A stretch of 61,986 nt of DNA. Origin: an uncultured Eubacteriales bacterium (lineage in GTDB: Bacteria > Bacillota > Clostridia > Oscillospirales > CAG-382). Under the pieces are notes generated by a model. The model ran no database searches. It saw only the letters and a list, made by a program, of their open reading frames with translations, and was not told where the DNA came from. Each line of letters opens with the position of its first letter. Within the stretch, counting starts at the first letter, position 1. Of this stretch, positions 15,583-24,860 are shown piece by piece. The stretch is from NCBI GenBank assembly GCA_900551295.1, contig URVJ01000016.1:1-61986 (forward strand). Reading direction: 5' to 3'. A program made the position numbers and the translations under genes.

Positions 15583-15937
15583 GGCATCTCTCACTTTCTC
15601 CACAAAACAGTACGCGGTTAATTTCGGTTATTTCATGGGGTTCTTTTGCCTCAAAGCCTATTTCGATAAGCTCCGGGAACAATTGGTTCACCGATTGCGG
15701 CAATTTTACAAGCTCAAGCTTTTTTTGCTTATCCAGGCGCTTTATTCTGTACTCAAGCTTTGCCGCACCGCCGAGATTCTGCGTTTCCCACAGCGCCACA
15801 AGCCGAAGTGCGACATGACTTTTGGTATATTTTGCGCCCGACTTGTTTATATGCTCAGAAATACGCTTTTTTACATCAGCCGCAATGCCGGTATACAGCG
15901 TATTACCTTCGCAAAGCAGCATATACACATAAGCCAT
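15569..15937 (-). CDS. GIY-YIG nuclease superfamily protein (UPF0213/YhbQ-like)
   Basis: 122 residues. The N-terminal GIY-YIG-like core has MAYVYMLLCEGNTLYTGIAADVKKRISEH; the signature reads YVYML...LYTGI. Conserved residues follow in KYTKSHVALRLVALWETQN, where UPF0213 proteins have a general ARYT-R-P-L pattern. These are single-domain proteins of uncertain role, possibly in DNA repair. An extra C-terminal tail of about 30 residues (EIGFEAKEPHEITEINRV) goes beyond the usual ~90-residue core. It starts 26 bases after the ilvD stop. Confidence 0.85.
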   Translation of the reverse strand: MAYVYMLLCEGNTLYTGIAADVKKRISEHINKSGAKYTKSHVALRLVALWETQNLGGAAKLEYRIKRLDKQKKLELVKLPQSVNQLFPELIEIGFEAKEPHEITEINRVLFCGESERCHGKA

Positions 15938-15962
15938 GGCGCAAAACTCCCGTTATTTATTC

Positions 15963-17630
15963 TCAGAACTGATTTTTCATAACCGCACCGCGGTCTGCAC
16001 CCGATACAAGCTTTGAATATCTCGCAAGCCAACCCGTCTTTATGTTAGGCTCGGGCTTTACGTACTCTGCTTTTCTCTTTGCAAGCTCATCTTCCGAAAC
16101 AAGAACGTTTATAGACGCATTCGGAATGTCAATTTCAATCATATCGCCCTCTTTTACAAGGCCGATAGGGCCGCCGTTTGCGGCTTCGGGACAAACATGA
16201 CCTATTGACGCGCCGCGGCTTGCTCCCGAAAAACGTCCGTCGGTGATAAGAGCAACCGTCTTGTCAAGTTTCATACCTGCAAGCGCGCTTGTGGGATTGA
16301 GCATTTCTCTCATTCCGGGACCTCCGACAGGGCCTTCGTAACGTATAACTACAACGTCGCCGTCAACTATCTTTCCGTTATATATTGCGTCTATCGCCTC
16401 GTCCTCGCTGTTGAACACGCGTGCGCGTCCGGTATGCTTTAACATTTCGGGTGCAACGGCGCTCCGCTTTACAACGCAGCCGTCCGGTGCAAGATTTCCC
16501 CAGAGTATCTGTATTCCTCCGGTCTTGCTGTACGGGTTGTCAAGCGGACGGATATTATCGGTGTTCTTTATATACGCGCCCTTTACGTTTTCGCCTACCG
16601 TCTTTCCCGTAACCGTAAGAGCAGACGGATCTATAAGTCCGCCCTTTATAAGCTCTGCCTGAACCGCAGGGATTCCGCCTGCCGCGTCAAGATCGGTTAT
16701 ATGCGTAGCACCTGCCGGGGCAAGATGACACAGGTTCGGAACCTTTTCGCTGGTTTCGTTAAAGAGTTTAAGGTCGAAGTCAACGCCTGCCTCATTTGCT
16801 ATGGCAAGCAGATGAAGAACGCTGTTTGAGCTGCAGCCGAGCGCCATATCACAGGCAAGCGCGTTAAGCAGCGACTTCTTATTAATGATCTGACGTGCGG
16901 TAATGCCCTTGTTTACCATATCCATAATCGCCATACCTGCGTGCTTTGCAAGCATTATACGCTTATTGCTTACGGCTGCGACGGTTCCGTTGCCGGGAAG
17001 AGCTATACCGATAGCCTCGCACAGGCAGTTCATGCTGTTTGCGGTATACATTCCGGCGCAGCTTCCGCAGCCGGGACAAGCTCCTGTCTCACATTCGTGA
17101 AGTTTTTCTTGGTCTATGATACCTGCCTTATATGCGCCGACAGCCTCGAACAACTTTGAAAGGCTGACCTCCTGTCCGTCGTATGTACCCGGAAGCATAG
17201 GGCCGCCGCTGCAAACGACAGCCGGAATATCAAGTCTTACGGCAGCCATTACCATGCCGGGCACTATTTTGTCGCAGTTGGGCACAAGCACGAGTCCGTC
17301 GAGCTGATGAGCCATTGTCATGGTTTCAACGCTGTCCGCGATAAGTTCTCTGCTTGCGAGTGAATATTTCATGCCGACGTGTCCCATTGCGATGCCGTCG
17401 CAAACGCCTATGGACGGTATAAGCACCGGTGTGCCGCCCGCCATTCTTACGCCTGCCTTTACAGCTTCGGCAATTTTATCGAGATGAATATGTCCCGGAA
17501 CAATTTCGCTGTGTGCGCTGACTACTCCGATAAGCGGACGTTCAAGTTCTTCTTCGGTATAGCCCATTGCATAGAATAAGCTTCTGTTGGGCGCTCTCTC
17601 GGCGCCTTTTTTTACGTTATCGCTGCGCAT
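15963..17630 (-). CDS. ilvD: Dihydroxy-acid dehydratase
   Basis: 555 residues. It dehydrates 2,3-dihydroxy-isovalerate and -methylvalerate to the 2-keto acids of valine and isoleucine synthesis, using an Fe-S cluster. Signature stretches are LVLVPNCDKIVPGM (about 104-117) and CETGACPGCGSCAGMYTANSMNCL, with the Cys ligands of the cluster. GRFSGASRGASIGHVCPEAANGG is near the C-terminus. AAAGGATA precedes the ATG. Last biosynthetic gene of the ilv cluster; a hairpin with a T-run lies between ilvC and ilvD. Confidence 0.97.
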   Translation of the reverse strand: MRSDNVKKGAERAPNRSLFYAMGYTEEELERPLIGVVSAHSEIVPGHIHLDKIAEAVKAGVRMAGGTPVLIPSIGVCDGIAMGHVGMKYSLASRELIADSVETMTMAHQLDGLVLVPNCDKIVPGMVMAAVRLDIPAVVCSGGPMLPGTYDGQEVSLSKLFEAVGAYKAGIIDQEKLHECETGACPGCGSCAGMYTANSMNCLCEAIGIALPGNGTVAAVSNKRIMLAKHAGMAIMDMVNKGITARQIINKKSLLNALACDMALGCSSNSVLHLLAIANEAGVDFDLKLFNETSEKVPNLCHLAPAGATHITDLDAAGGIPAVQAELIKGGLIDPSALTVTGKTVGENVKGAYIKNTDNIRPLDNPYSKTGGIQILWGNLAPDGCVVKRSAVAPEMLKHTGRARVFNSEDEAIDAIYNGKIVDGDVVVIRYEGPVGGPGMREMLNPTSALAGMKLDKTVALITDGRFSGASRGASIGHVCPEAANGGPIGLVKEGDMIEIDIPNASINVLVSEDELAKRKAEYVKPEPNIKTGWLARYSKLVSGADRGAVMKNQF

Positions 17631-17670
17631 AATATTTATATCCTTTCGAGTTAAGCGGTATAATTGTGTA

Positions 17671-17709
17671 AAAAGAACCGCCCAAAAATATATTTACTTC
17701 CGGGCGGCT
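17671..17709 (-). terminator. Hairpin with T-run between ilvC and ilvD
   Basis: Minus-strand stem AGCCGCCC/GGGCGGTT (17702-17709 with 17676-17683, one G-U) followed by CTTTTTAC. It probably lowers ilvD expression relative to ilvBNC. Confidence 0.7.
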
Positions 17710-17731
17710 GATAAACTGTTTTACGATGTTT

Positions 17732-18742
17732 TTACTTTTTGAGCCAGCTCATCATCTTTCTGAGCTCTCCGCCTACCTTTTCAAGCAGATGCTCGCTTTC
17801 GATTCTGCGCTTTGCAAGGAACTTTGCCTTTCTGCCGGACGAGAACTCGGTCATAAACTCGGAAGCGAATGTACCGTCCTGGATCTCTCCGAGAACTTTC
17901 TTCATTTCCTTTCTGGTTTCGTCTGTGATAAGGCGCTTTCCTGTTCTGTAATCGCCGTATTCTGCGGTGTTGGAGATAGAATATCTCATCTTTGCAAAGC
18001 CGCCCTGGTTGATAAGGTCAACGATAAGCTTCATTTCATGGATACATTCAAAGTATGCCATTTCAGGCTCATATCCTGCCTCAACGAGAGTTTCAAAGCC
18101 TGCCTTCATGAGCTCTGTTACGCCGCCGCAGAGAACGCACTGTTCGCCGAAGAGGTCGGTTTCGGTTTCTTCTCTGAAGCTTGTTTCAAGAATACCTGCT
18201 CTGCCTGCGCCGATACCGCTTGCATATGCGAGAGCATAATCTCTTGCTCTTCCGGAATAATCCTGATAGATCGCGATAAGCGACGGAACGCCTTTGCCCT
18301 CAAGATACTGGCTTCTTACGGTATGTCCGGGGCCTTTGGGCGCTACCATGATAACGTCGATGTCCTTCTGAGGCTGTATAAAGTTGAAATGAATGTTAAA
18401 GCCGTGCGCGAACATGAGGATATTTCCTTCCTTCATGTAAGGAGCGACCTGCTTATTGTAAATATCTGCCGCAAGTTCATCGGGAACCAGCATCATAACG
18501 ATATCTCCCGCTTTTGCAGCGTCCTCAATGGACATAACCCTGAAATTTGCATGATCCTTTGCAAAGTTTTCAGCCTTTTCCCAATGACCGCTGCCGGGTC
18601 TTAAACCTACAACGACGTTAACGCCGCTTTCGGCAAGGTTCATTGAGTGTGCGTGTCCCTGGCTTCCGAAGCCGATAACGGCTACGGTTTTTCCGTCGAG
18701 CAAACCGAGGTTGCAGTCCGAATCGTAATACTTCTTGATCAT
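17732..18742 (-). CDS. ilvC: Ketol-acid reductoisomerase (NADP+), class I
   Basis: 336 residues, the short class I type. It converts acetolactate or acetohydroxybutyrate to dihydroxy acids using NADPH and Mg2+. The Rossmann motif VIGFGSQGHAHS is at about 22-33. APKGPGHTVRSQY and metal ligand regions such as TETDLFGEQCVLCGG follow. AAAGGAG lies 9 bases before the ATG. Third gene of ilvB-N-C-D. Confidence 0.97.
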   Translation of the reverse strand: MIKKYYDSDCNLGLLDGKTVAVIGFGSQGHAHSMNLAESGVNVVVGLRPGSGHWEKAENFAKDHANFRVMSIEDAAKAGDIVMMLVPDELAADIYNKQVAPYMKEGNILMFAHGFNIHFNFIQPQKDIDVIMVAPKGPGHTVRSQYLEGKGVPSLIAIYQDYSGRARDYALAYASGIGAGRAGILETSFREETETDLFGEQCVLCGGVTELMKAGFETLVEAGYEPEMAYFECIHEMKLIVDLINQGGFAKMRYSISNTAEYGDYRTGKRLITDETRKEMKKVLGEIQDGTFASEFMTEFSSGRKAKFLAKRRIESEHLLEKVGGELRKMMSWLKK

Positions 18743-18768
18743 TTTGAATTACTCCTTTTTATAAATAA

Positions 18769-19278
18769 TTAATTGTTTTGGTCTATTGAATAAGATACTT
18801 TGCCTTTTTCGAGAGCGGTAACGCCTGTACGGCACATTTCGGCAATTTTGAAACGCTTTGCGTCGTCAAGCATATCGTCTATTTCCTCAGGTGTTCCGGT
18901 AAGCTCAAGAACGATAGTTCCCACGGAACGGTCGATTATCTTTGCGCCGTGCTTTATCGCGAGGCTCTCGGCGTCCTTTATTCTGCTGTCGTCGTCAACT
19001 TCAAGCTTGAGCAGCAAAAGCTCTCTTAACAAGCTGAACGACGGTTCGACCGAGAATATCATCTTTGACTCTATGAGCTTGTCCGTCTGGCGGATTATCT
19101 GTCTGAACTTTCTGTCGTCGCCGTGGGTTACTATGGTAATACGAGATATTTTCGGATCGTTTGTCGCCGAAACGTTAAGGCTGTCTATATTGAAACCTCT
19201 TTGGCAGAAAAGCGATGAAACTCTCGCAAGAACTCCGGCGTTGTTTTCAACAAGCAATATAAGATACTGTTTATCCAT
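18769..19278 (-). CDS. ilvN: Acetolactate synthase small (regulatory) subunit
   Basis: 169 residues. The N-terminal ACT domain (YLILLVENNAGVLARVSSLFCQRGFNIDSLNV) binds valine for feedback inhibition. The C-terminal ALS_ss_C region includes RELLLLKLEVDD and VLELTGTPEEIDDM. It stimulates the catalytic subunit encoded just upstream. Spacing to ilvB is 33 bases. Confidence 0.95.
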   Translation of the reverse strand: MDKQYLILLVENNAGVLARVSSLFCQRGFNIDSLNVSATNDPKISRITIVTHGDDRKFRQIIRQTDKLIESKMIFSVEPSFSLLRELLLLKLEVDDDSRIKDAESLAIKHGAKIIDRSVGTIVLELTGTPEEIDDMLDDAKRFKIAEMCRTGVTALEKGKVSYSIDQNN

Positions 19279-19311
19279 GTCTTTAATTACTATCCTTTCC
19301 CGTCAAAGTCA

Positions 19312-20973
19312 TTAACCTATAATGGTGTCCTTGACCGTGCCGCCCGACGGTATCATAGGAAGAACTCTCTCGTCCCTGTCTATAACGCATTCTATCCACA
19401 CGGGCTTTTTGAGTTTCAGTGCCTTTTTGAAAGCTTCTTCAAACTCATCGGGCGTTGTGCATTTGAATCCGGTAAGTCCGAATCCTTCGGCAACCTTTAC
19501 GTAATTTGTGACTCTGTCAGGCTCGCTCTGAGAAAATCTTCTGTCATAGAACGCCGCCTGCCACTGACGCACCATACCGAGAGCGTTATTGTTGAATATT
19601 ACAGTAATTACCGGAATGTCATAGGAAACCGCGGTACAGGCTTCATTCATATTCATGTGGAACGAACCGTCGCCGGTTATATGTATGACAGGTCTCTGTT
19701 TATCGCAGGCAACGCACGCGCCTAGTGCCGCGCCGTAACCGTATCCCATTGTTCCCAAGCCTCCGCTTGTAAGAAAACTTCTCGGTTTTACGTGGCGTAT
19801 GTACTGAGCCGCCCACATCTGATGCTGTCCGACGTCTGTTACATATACGGCGTCATCTCCGGCAAGATCGCATATGGTATTCATTATCCAATGCGGCTTG
19901 AGGACGGTCTTGCTGTCCTCGGGAACGTAATCTCTTGCTTTCCATTCCGAGATCGTGGTCTGCCACTCGTCATGGGTAGTCTTTTTTATCTTGGGAAGCA
20001 GAGTCTTTAAAACGTCCTTTACGTCGCCTATAATGCTGTAATCGACGGCGACGTTCTTGTTTATCTCGCTTGCATCAATGTCTATATGTATAATTTTCGC
20101 ATGACTTGCGAACTTTGAGGTATTGAGTGCAACTCTGTCGCTGAAACGCGTTCCGATAGCCAAAAGCACATCGGAAGAATGAGCCGCGCTGTTTGCCGCA
20201 AAGCAGCCGTGCATACCTATAAGTCCGAGGTTATTCTTCTCGCCGTAGCCGAGAACTCCGGCCGCCATAAGCGTATATGCCGCGGGAATATCGGCTTTAT
20301 TTATAAGCTCGCGAAGCTCCGCGCCCGCGTCCGACAGTCTTACGCCGCCGCCGAAATATATAAACGGCTGTTTTGCCGAGTTTATGACGTCCGCAATAGC
20401 GTCCCAGTCGGCGTATCTCGTGGGAGGTATTATTTTCTTTGCCGCAGGTTTCGGGGTATATTCCGCAGTCGCCGCGGTAATGTCTTTTGGTATATCGACA
20501 AGTACGGGGCCGCATCTTCCCGACTGCGCAATCTCAAAGGCACGTCTTAAAGTATCTGCAAGCTCGTCCACGCTCTGAACCGTAAAATTATGCTTTGTAA
20601 TGGAAAGCGTAATTCCGGCGATGTAGACCTCCTGGAAAGTATCGCAGCCTATAAGCGGCGTCGGGACGTTGCAGGTTATGGCAACCATCGGAACGCTGTC
20701 CATATAAGCCGTTGCAATTCCGGTTACGAGGTTTGTAGCGCCGGGACCGCTTGTCGAGAACACAACGCCGGTCTTTCCGGTAAGTCTTGCGTATCCGTCG
20801 GCTGCGTGAGCCGCACCCTGTTCGTGTGCGGTGAGATAATGTTTGATTTTGTCGCTGCACTTATACAGTGCGTCGTAGACGTTGAGCGCAGTTCCTCCGG
20901 GATAGCCGAAAACCGTATCTACTCCCTGTTCCATGAGAACGCGTGTAACTATTTCCGCGCCTGTCAGCATCAT
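19312..20973 (-). CDS. ilvB: Acetolactate synthase large (catalytic) subunit
   Basis: About 553 residues, a thiamine diphosphate enzyme that condenses two pyruvates, or pyruvate with 2-ketobutyrate. The catalytic Glu lies in the stretch TAHEQGAAHAADGYARL. The C-terminal TPP/Mg motif is GDGSFHMNMNE...IFNNN. The start is taken as the ATG at 20973 (or 20970), where GGAGG lies about 13 bases upstream, a slightly long spacing. An ORF extension to 21135 would run through the T-box terminator and is rejected. First gene of the T-box-controlled ilv operon. Confidence 0.96.
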   Translation of the reverse strand: MMLTGAEIVTRVLMEQGVDTVFGYPGGTALNVYDALYKCSDKIKHYLTAHEQGAAHAADGYARLTGKTGVVFSTSGPGATNLVTGIATAYMDSVPMVAITCNVPTPLIGCDTFQEVYIAGITLSITKHNFTVQSVDELADTLRRAFEIAQSGRCGPVLVDIPKDITAATAEYTPKPAAKKIIPPTRYADWDAIADVINSAKQPFIYFGGGVRLSDAGAELRELINKADIPAAYTLMAAGVLGYGEKNNLGLIGMHGCFAANSAAHSSDVLLAIGTRFSDRVALNTSKFASHAKIIHIDIDASEINKNVAVDYSIIGDVKDVLKTLLPKIKKTTHDEWQTTISEWKARDYVPEDSKTVLKPHWIMNTICDLAGDDAVYVTDVGQHQMWAAQYIRHVKPRSFLTSGGLGTMGYGYGAALGACVACDKQRPVIHITGDGSFHMNMNEACTAVSYDIPVITVIFNNNALGMVRQWQAAFYDRRFSQSEPDRVTNYVKVAEGFGLTGFKCTTPDEFEEAFKKALKLKKPVWIECVIDRDERVLPMIPSGGTVKDTIIG

Positions 20974-21021
20974 AATATGTATTGCACCTCCGTAAATTTT
21001 CAAAAACAACCGAGAGGGTAT

Positions 21022-21345
21022 AAAAAAACAGCCCTCGTCTCCCAAAACAAATAGAGACAAAGACTGAAAAATTCTCTGCGGTACCACTCTTTTTGCCGAA
21101 CGTATTACCGAACGGCCGCTCACCCGATCCGACAACCGGGTTTGTCATATAACGGTGACTCTCCGTCTGTATCTACACAGCTCTTTTTAATAAACGCGCT
21201 TTCCTGCACTTACGGAAAGCACAAAAAGCAAAAGCCTTCGGACAGATAGCTCAGGGGTGACGAGGCAACGCGTATGCAACGGCTTTTCACCGACCGCCGT
21301 TTCTCTGCAGACATACTATCTGCGCCGCTTTATTCCCTTCATTGC
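21022..21345 (-). promoter_or_regulatory. T-box leader of the ilv operon
   Basis: It holds the T-box sequence AGAGTGGTACCGCAGAG (21074-21090) and a strong terminator AGTCTTTGTCTCT / GGGAGACGAGGGCT with a T7 tail (21022-21065). Stem I is closed by CAGATAG/CTATCTG (21316-21322 with 21243-21249) and has a distal GGTCGGTGAAAAGCC loop. Uncharged tRNA binding would stabilise the antiterminator. The specifier should lie in the stretch GCCTCGTCACC before the closing strand. CTC (Leu) and GTC (Val) are both possible, and I could not fix it. Confidence 0.92.
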
Positions 21346-21368
21346 AAATTGATTATTGGTTTATGCGT

Positions 21369-21397
21369 ATGTTACCACACACAAAAACCTTTGTCAA
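21369..21397 (-). promoter_or_regulatory. Promoter of the ilv operon
   Basis: TTGACA (21392-21397), 17-base spacer, TAACAT (21369-21374). Confidence 0.75.
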
Positions 21398-21681
21398 TAG
21401 AATTCACAAAAAATTACTTTAGTGTTTGTCAATATTACCGAAAAATTCATACTTGGGCAACAAATCCGCGTCCGCGCCTGCTCACAGCATACATTTTGAC
21501 GGAATATTATAACAGTACGGCGCGTATTCCGATCGGCAAAAAAGCGCGGCTGAAACCGGGACTTTGAAAAAAATCGCAAAAATATATTTTCACTGCGGAA
21601 TAACGCGCCGCAATCCGGTAAAAAATAATGCCGTGGAAGTTAAAACAAACCAACGACATAAAAACACGGAGCGTGAACAAA

Positions 21682-22059
21682 GTGAACATCAGAAGAGGAG
21701 ACATTTATTACGCGGATCTCAGTCCTGTAATAGGCTCTGAACAGGGCGGTATACGTCCCGTTCTCATAGTTCAGAACGACATAGGCAACAAATACAGTCC
21801 TACGGTGATCGCGGCTGCCATAACCAGCCGCACAGGCAAAAGCAAGCTTCCTACCCACATTGAAGTGTATGCAGACAAGTACGGACTTGCAAGAGATTCT
21901 GTAATACTTCTTGAACAGATACGGACTCTTGACAAAAAACGGCTCAGGGAAAAAATGGGACACCTCGACGAGGACGTCATGGGACAAGTCAACGACGCCA
22001 TAACGGTAAGTTTCGGTCTTGAAGATCCGGCGCCCGTACGTCAGGAGTTCATAGGTTAA
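21682..22059 (+). CDS. MazF/NdoA-type endoribonuclease toxin
   Basis: About 125 residues with the MazF/PemK fold motifs: NIRRGDIYYADLSPVIGSEQGG at the N-terminus, RPVLIVQND, TVIAAAITSRTGKSKLPTH, and DSVILLEQIRTLDKKRL. In Firmicutes these are sequence-specific mRNA interferases normally paired with a MazE antitoxin just upstream. I take the GTG at 21682, with GGAG 10 bases upstream. The start then matches NdoA proteins; the ATG at 21628 has no ribosome binding site. The preceding ~300 bases hold only the divergent ilv promoter and no antitoxin ORF. A terminator follows. Confidence 0.88.
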   Translation: MNIRRGDIYYADLSPVIGSEQGGIRPVLIVQNDIGNKYSPTVIAAAITSRTGKSKLPTHIEVYADKYGLARDSVILLEQIRTLDKKRLREKMGHLDEDVMGQVNDAITVSFGLEDPAPVRQEFIG

Positions 22060-22065
22060 AGCAAA

Positions 22066-22092
22066 AAGCGGCCTTACGCCGCTTCTTTTTTT
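22066..22092 (+). terminator. Intrinsic terminator of mazF
   Basis: Stem AAGCGGC/GCCGCTT (22066-22072 with 22078-22084), five-base loop, then C and eight T. Confidence 0.9.
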
Positions 22093-22109
22093 ATTTATAC
22101 TGCTTTTTA

Positions 22110-23210
22110 TCAATACTCAACTCCGAAAGCCTCAAGCACAATATCGGTAACGGCGATTCTTGCGCTTTGCAGCTTATCGTACCCGAAAACCTGAGTTGCG
22201 AAAAACGCTGTAATTCCGTCGCGGCAATCTACAAAGTAATGCGAGCCGGCTGCGCCTCCCCAGCCGAAATCAGGTCTTTTATTTGTTTTTGTCGGGCACT
22301 GCTGACCGAGTCCGTATCCGCGTTTAAGCGCGACCCAATACGACGGCATATCCATCTGCTCTTTTGTCATCTGATTTGTCGAAAGCAGATCCACGGTCTC
22401 TTTTTTGAGAAGTTTGTATGTACGCAGTGCCTCAAGAAATTTAATGTAATCGTCAACGCACGAAACACAGCCCGCGCCGCCGCTTTCATATTTTGTGCCT
22501 ATTCTGAAATGTACGTTTTTCGGACACTTTTCCACTTTTTCCGTTCGGTTATTGTAGCTGTAATGGCAGACAAGCCTTTCGGCATTGCTCTCATCAATCA
22601 AAAACGACGAGTTTTCCATGCCGCAGACATCAAAAATATTCTTTTTTACATATTCGCCGAACGTCATTCCGGAGATTTTCTCTACAAGCGCCGCAAGAAC
22701 GTCGTGGCACAGGCTGTAATTCCAGCGATAGCCCGGTTCAAACAAAAGCGGCTCTTTTGCAAGATATTCCATAACCGTAAGCGTCTGGCACTCTCCGTCC
22801 GTATCCTCTACACACTTTCTCATCATAGGAGAACCGACATCATATCCGAACCCGGCAGTCATTGTGAAAAGCTCGCGTACCGTTATTTTATTCTGTGCAG
22901 GACGAATATTGCCGTTTTCGTCTTTTACCGTCATGTTTTCAAATTCCGGCATATAGAGATAAAGATAATCGTCAAGACCGAACTTTCCCTTTTCATACAG
23001 CTGCAATGCCGCAGTACAGGTTATAAGCTTTGAGCAGGAATATATATCGTAAAGCTCTTTTCCGGTTACGGGAGTTTTTTTGTCGGTGTCGGTACAGCCG
23101 TTCGAGTGTCTGTACACACAATTCCCGTCTTTCATTACAACGCAGTCATAAAACGGTATGCCGAGGTTTTCTATAAAACCGTCCATGGTTTCGGTAAGTT
23201 TTTCAAGCAC
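22110..23210 (-). CDS. Serine hydrolase of the beta-lactamase class C/PBP4* family
   Basis: 366 residues. The SxxK nucleophile motif is in IYSCSKLITC (about 57-60). A Tyr-containing second motif is in YRWNYSLCHDVLAALVEKISG, as in AmpC/EstB-like esterases and D-aminopeptidases. No signal peptide is seen, so it is probably cytoplasmic; the substrate is unknown. The start is the GTG at 23210 with GGAG six bases upstream. Promoter at 23245-23273. Single-gene unit convergent with mazF. Confidence 0.82.
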   Translation of the reverse strand: MLEKLTETMDGFIENLGIPFYDCVVMKDGNCVYRHSNGCTDTDKKTPVTGKELYDIYSCSKLITCTAALQLYEKGKFGLDDYLYLYMPEFENMTVKDENGNIRPAQNKITVRELFTMTAGFGYDVGSPMMRKCVEDTDGECQTLTVMEYLAKEPLLFEPGYRWNYSLCHDVLAALVEKISGMTFGEYVKKNIFDVCGMENSSFLIDESNAERLVCHYSYNNRTEKVEKCPKNVHFRIGTKYESGGAGCVSCVDDYIKFLEALRTYKLLKKETVDLLSTNQMTKEQMDMPSYWVALKRGYGLGQQCPTKTNKRPDFGWGGAAGSHYFVDCRDGITAFFATQVFGYDKLQSARIAVTDIVLEAFGVEY

Positions 23211-23244
23211 AAAAAACTCCTCACTTTTGTTATATTTTTTCTAA

Positions 23245-23273
23245 ATAATACTCTAAACGCCGCATTTTGTCAA
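23245..23273 (-). promoter_or_regulatory. Promoter of the serine hydrolase gene
   Basis: TTGACA (23268-23273), 17-base spacer, TATTAT (23245-23250). Confidence 0.75.
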
Positions 23274-23399
23274 CAGCATATTCCGTTTTTTCCTTGACAT
23301 GATTTCTGCAAAAAACGCGCCGTGGCAAAGCGTAAATTTTCCAGCCGTTCTATATCCGCCGCCTTTCTCATAATCTTATATGAGGCAGGTGGGCATGAC

Positions 23400-24833
23400 A
23401 TGATATACAACAGAAAAAACGAACAGGTTACGCAAAATGCAAAATTTACCTTTTCGACAGGTGTTTCGGCAGCAGAAAAGCCAAACATCTCCAATGCGCC
23501 GGAGGATCTTCGCAGCTTTGACAAGACAAAGGAGCTACCCGTTCTTTCGGAATACGATAAAGAAAACATAACTCCTTATATTCCGGTCAGAGTGTCGAAA
23601 TTCAGGCTCAGAAGAAAACTCCGCGAAATAAAGAAAAGCGCGCAGCCCAAACGCAGCGCCGCAGGACTTTTTATTTCCTTCGGAGTATGTTTCTGCCTTT
23701 GTTCGGGCATAATATATCTTGCTTTCGCAGGCATTTACGCGCCGAAAGAGATATGCGACGCCGTAATAAAGCTTTGCGGCATTGTTTATCCATATGACGG
23801 CGGATATGAAACAACGGACGGCGGTTTTGAAATGTCGGGAAAGACATACGTCCCAGAAAACACGCCGAAATTTCTTTCGCAAAGCTCCGAAAAAGCTGTC
23901 GAAAACGGCTCTGACGGCGCACATTCCTCTTTTACCGCAGCGTCGGACAGTCTTATTTCGGACGAACGGAACAACGATGCTGCTCAGAACTCAGGCAAAG
24001 CCGATGTGCAGGCAGCAGACTCGTCCGACGGCGGAAAGACAGGTTCGGACGGCGAAATTTACTATCCCATTGCTGAACGGAATATGTCGGCAAAGCAAAT
24101 AAGCGCTCTTACAAACCAGACCGATTTTACGCCCGACACCGCCGCTCTTTTAAAGCAATCACCAAAAGCATTTGAAAATCTTTCGCTTTCCGACGAACCT
24201 CTCGTTCTCATTCTTCACACCCACGCAACAGAGTGTTATTCCATGAGCGACTCCGACAGCTATCTTTCGACGGAACCGACGCGCAGCTCCGACGACAGCA
24301 TTAATATGAACCGAGTTGGAGATGAATTGTGCGATGTGCTTTCGGACTTCGGGATAAACGCAGTTCACTGCACGGTGCGCCACGACGAAAAATCCTTTAT
24401 AAAGGCGTACAACTCCTCTCTTTCAAGCGCGAAAGAATATCTCGAAAAATATCCGTCGGTGAAATTCGTAATAGACCTGCACCGCGACGCGATACTGGAC
24501 GGCAGCACAAAAATCAAGCCTGCAATAAGCATAGGCGGTGAAAAGTACGCTCAGCTCATGTTCGTTGTAGGCACAAACGAATCGGGCATAAACCACCCGA
24601 ACTGGCAGGACAATCTCTGTCTTGCGCTTAATCTGCAGAGTGCGGCAGAGGAAATGTATCCCGGACTTTTCAGGCAGACAAATCTGCGCAGTCCTTCGTT
24701 CAATCAGCAGCTCTCACCGGGCTTTCTTCTTCTTGAGGACGGAACCTGCGGAAACAACCTCGACGAGGCTTTGCGTTCCGTAAGAGCCTTCGGCACGGTA
24801 TTTGCGTCGGAAATTATCAAAAACGCGGATTAA
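23400..24833 (+). CDS. spoIIP: Stage II sporulation protein P
   Basis: About 477 residues. It is a cell-wall amidase/endopeptidase that, with SpoIID and SpoIIM, thins septal peptidoglycan during forespore engulfment. There is a cytoplasmic N-terminus, a membrane helix (SFGVCFCLCSGIIYLAFAGI, about 95-115), a Ser/Asp-rich linker, and the SpoIIP domain. The domain carries catalytic-site motifs LILHTHATECYS (about 271-282), FVIDLHRDA, and NQQLSPGFLLLEDGTCGN near the end. The start at 23400 is chosen for an AGGTGGG just upstream; the ATG at 23322 is less likely. It shows that the host makes endospores. Confidence 0.92.
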   Translation: MIYNRKNEQVTQNAKFTFSTGVSAAEKPNISNAPEDLRSFDKTKELPVLSEYDKENITPYIPVRVSKFRLRRKLREIKKSAQPKRSAAGLFISFGVCFCLCSGIIYLAFAGIYAPKEICDAVIKLCGIVYPYDGGYETTDGGFEMSGKTYVPENTPKFLSQSSEKAVENGSDGAHSSFTAASDSLISDERNNDAAQNSGKADVQAADSSDGGKTGSDGEIYYPIAERNMSAKQISALTNQTDFTPDTAALLKQSPKAFENLSLSDEPLVLILHTHATECYSMSDSDSYLSTEPTRSSDDSINMNRVGDELCDVLSDFGINAVHCTVRHDEKSFIKAYNSSLSSAKEYLEKYPSVKFVIDLHRDAILDGSTKIKPAISIGGEKYAQLMFVVGTNESGINHPNWQDNLCLALNLQSAAEEMYPGLFRQTNLRSPSFNQQLSPGFLLLEDGTCGNNLDEALRSVRAFGTVFASEIIKNAD

Positions 24834-24860
24834 AACCTATTTTAAAAAGGAACATCAAAA

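Noticed and set aside
20974..21135. N-terminal extension of ilvB to 21135
   Set aside because: It would translate the T-box and terminator; the ATG at 20973 has its own GGAGG and begins the conserved acetolactate synthase sequence.
21274..21567. Plus-strand ORF upstream of mazF as an antitoxin
   Set aside because: It overlaps the T-box stem I and ilv promoter, has no ribosome binding site and no MazE-like sequence.
23276..23305. SigE promoter for spoIIP (GCATATT, 15 bases, CATGATTT)
   Set aside because: The -10 half matches the CATACANT consensus too poorly to list as a feature.
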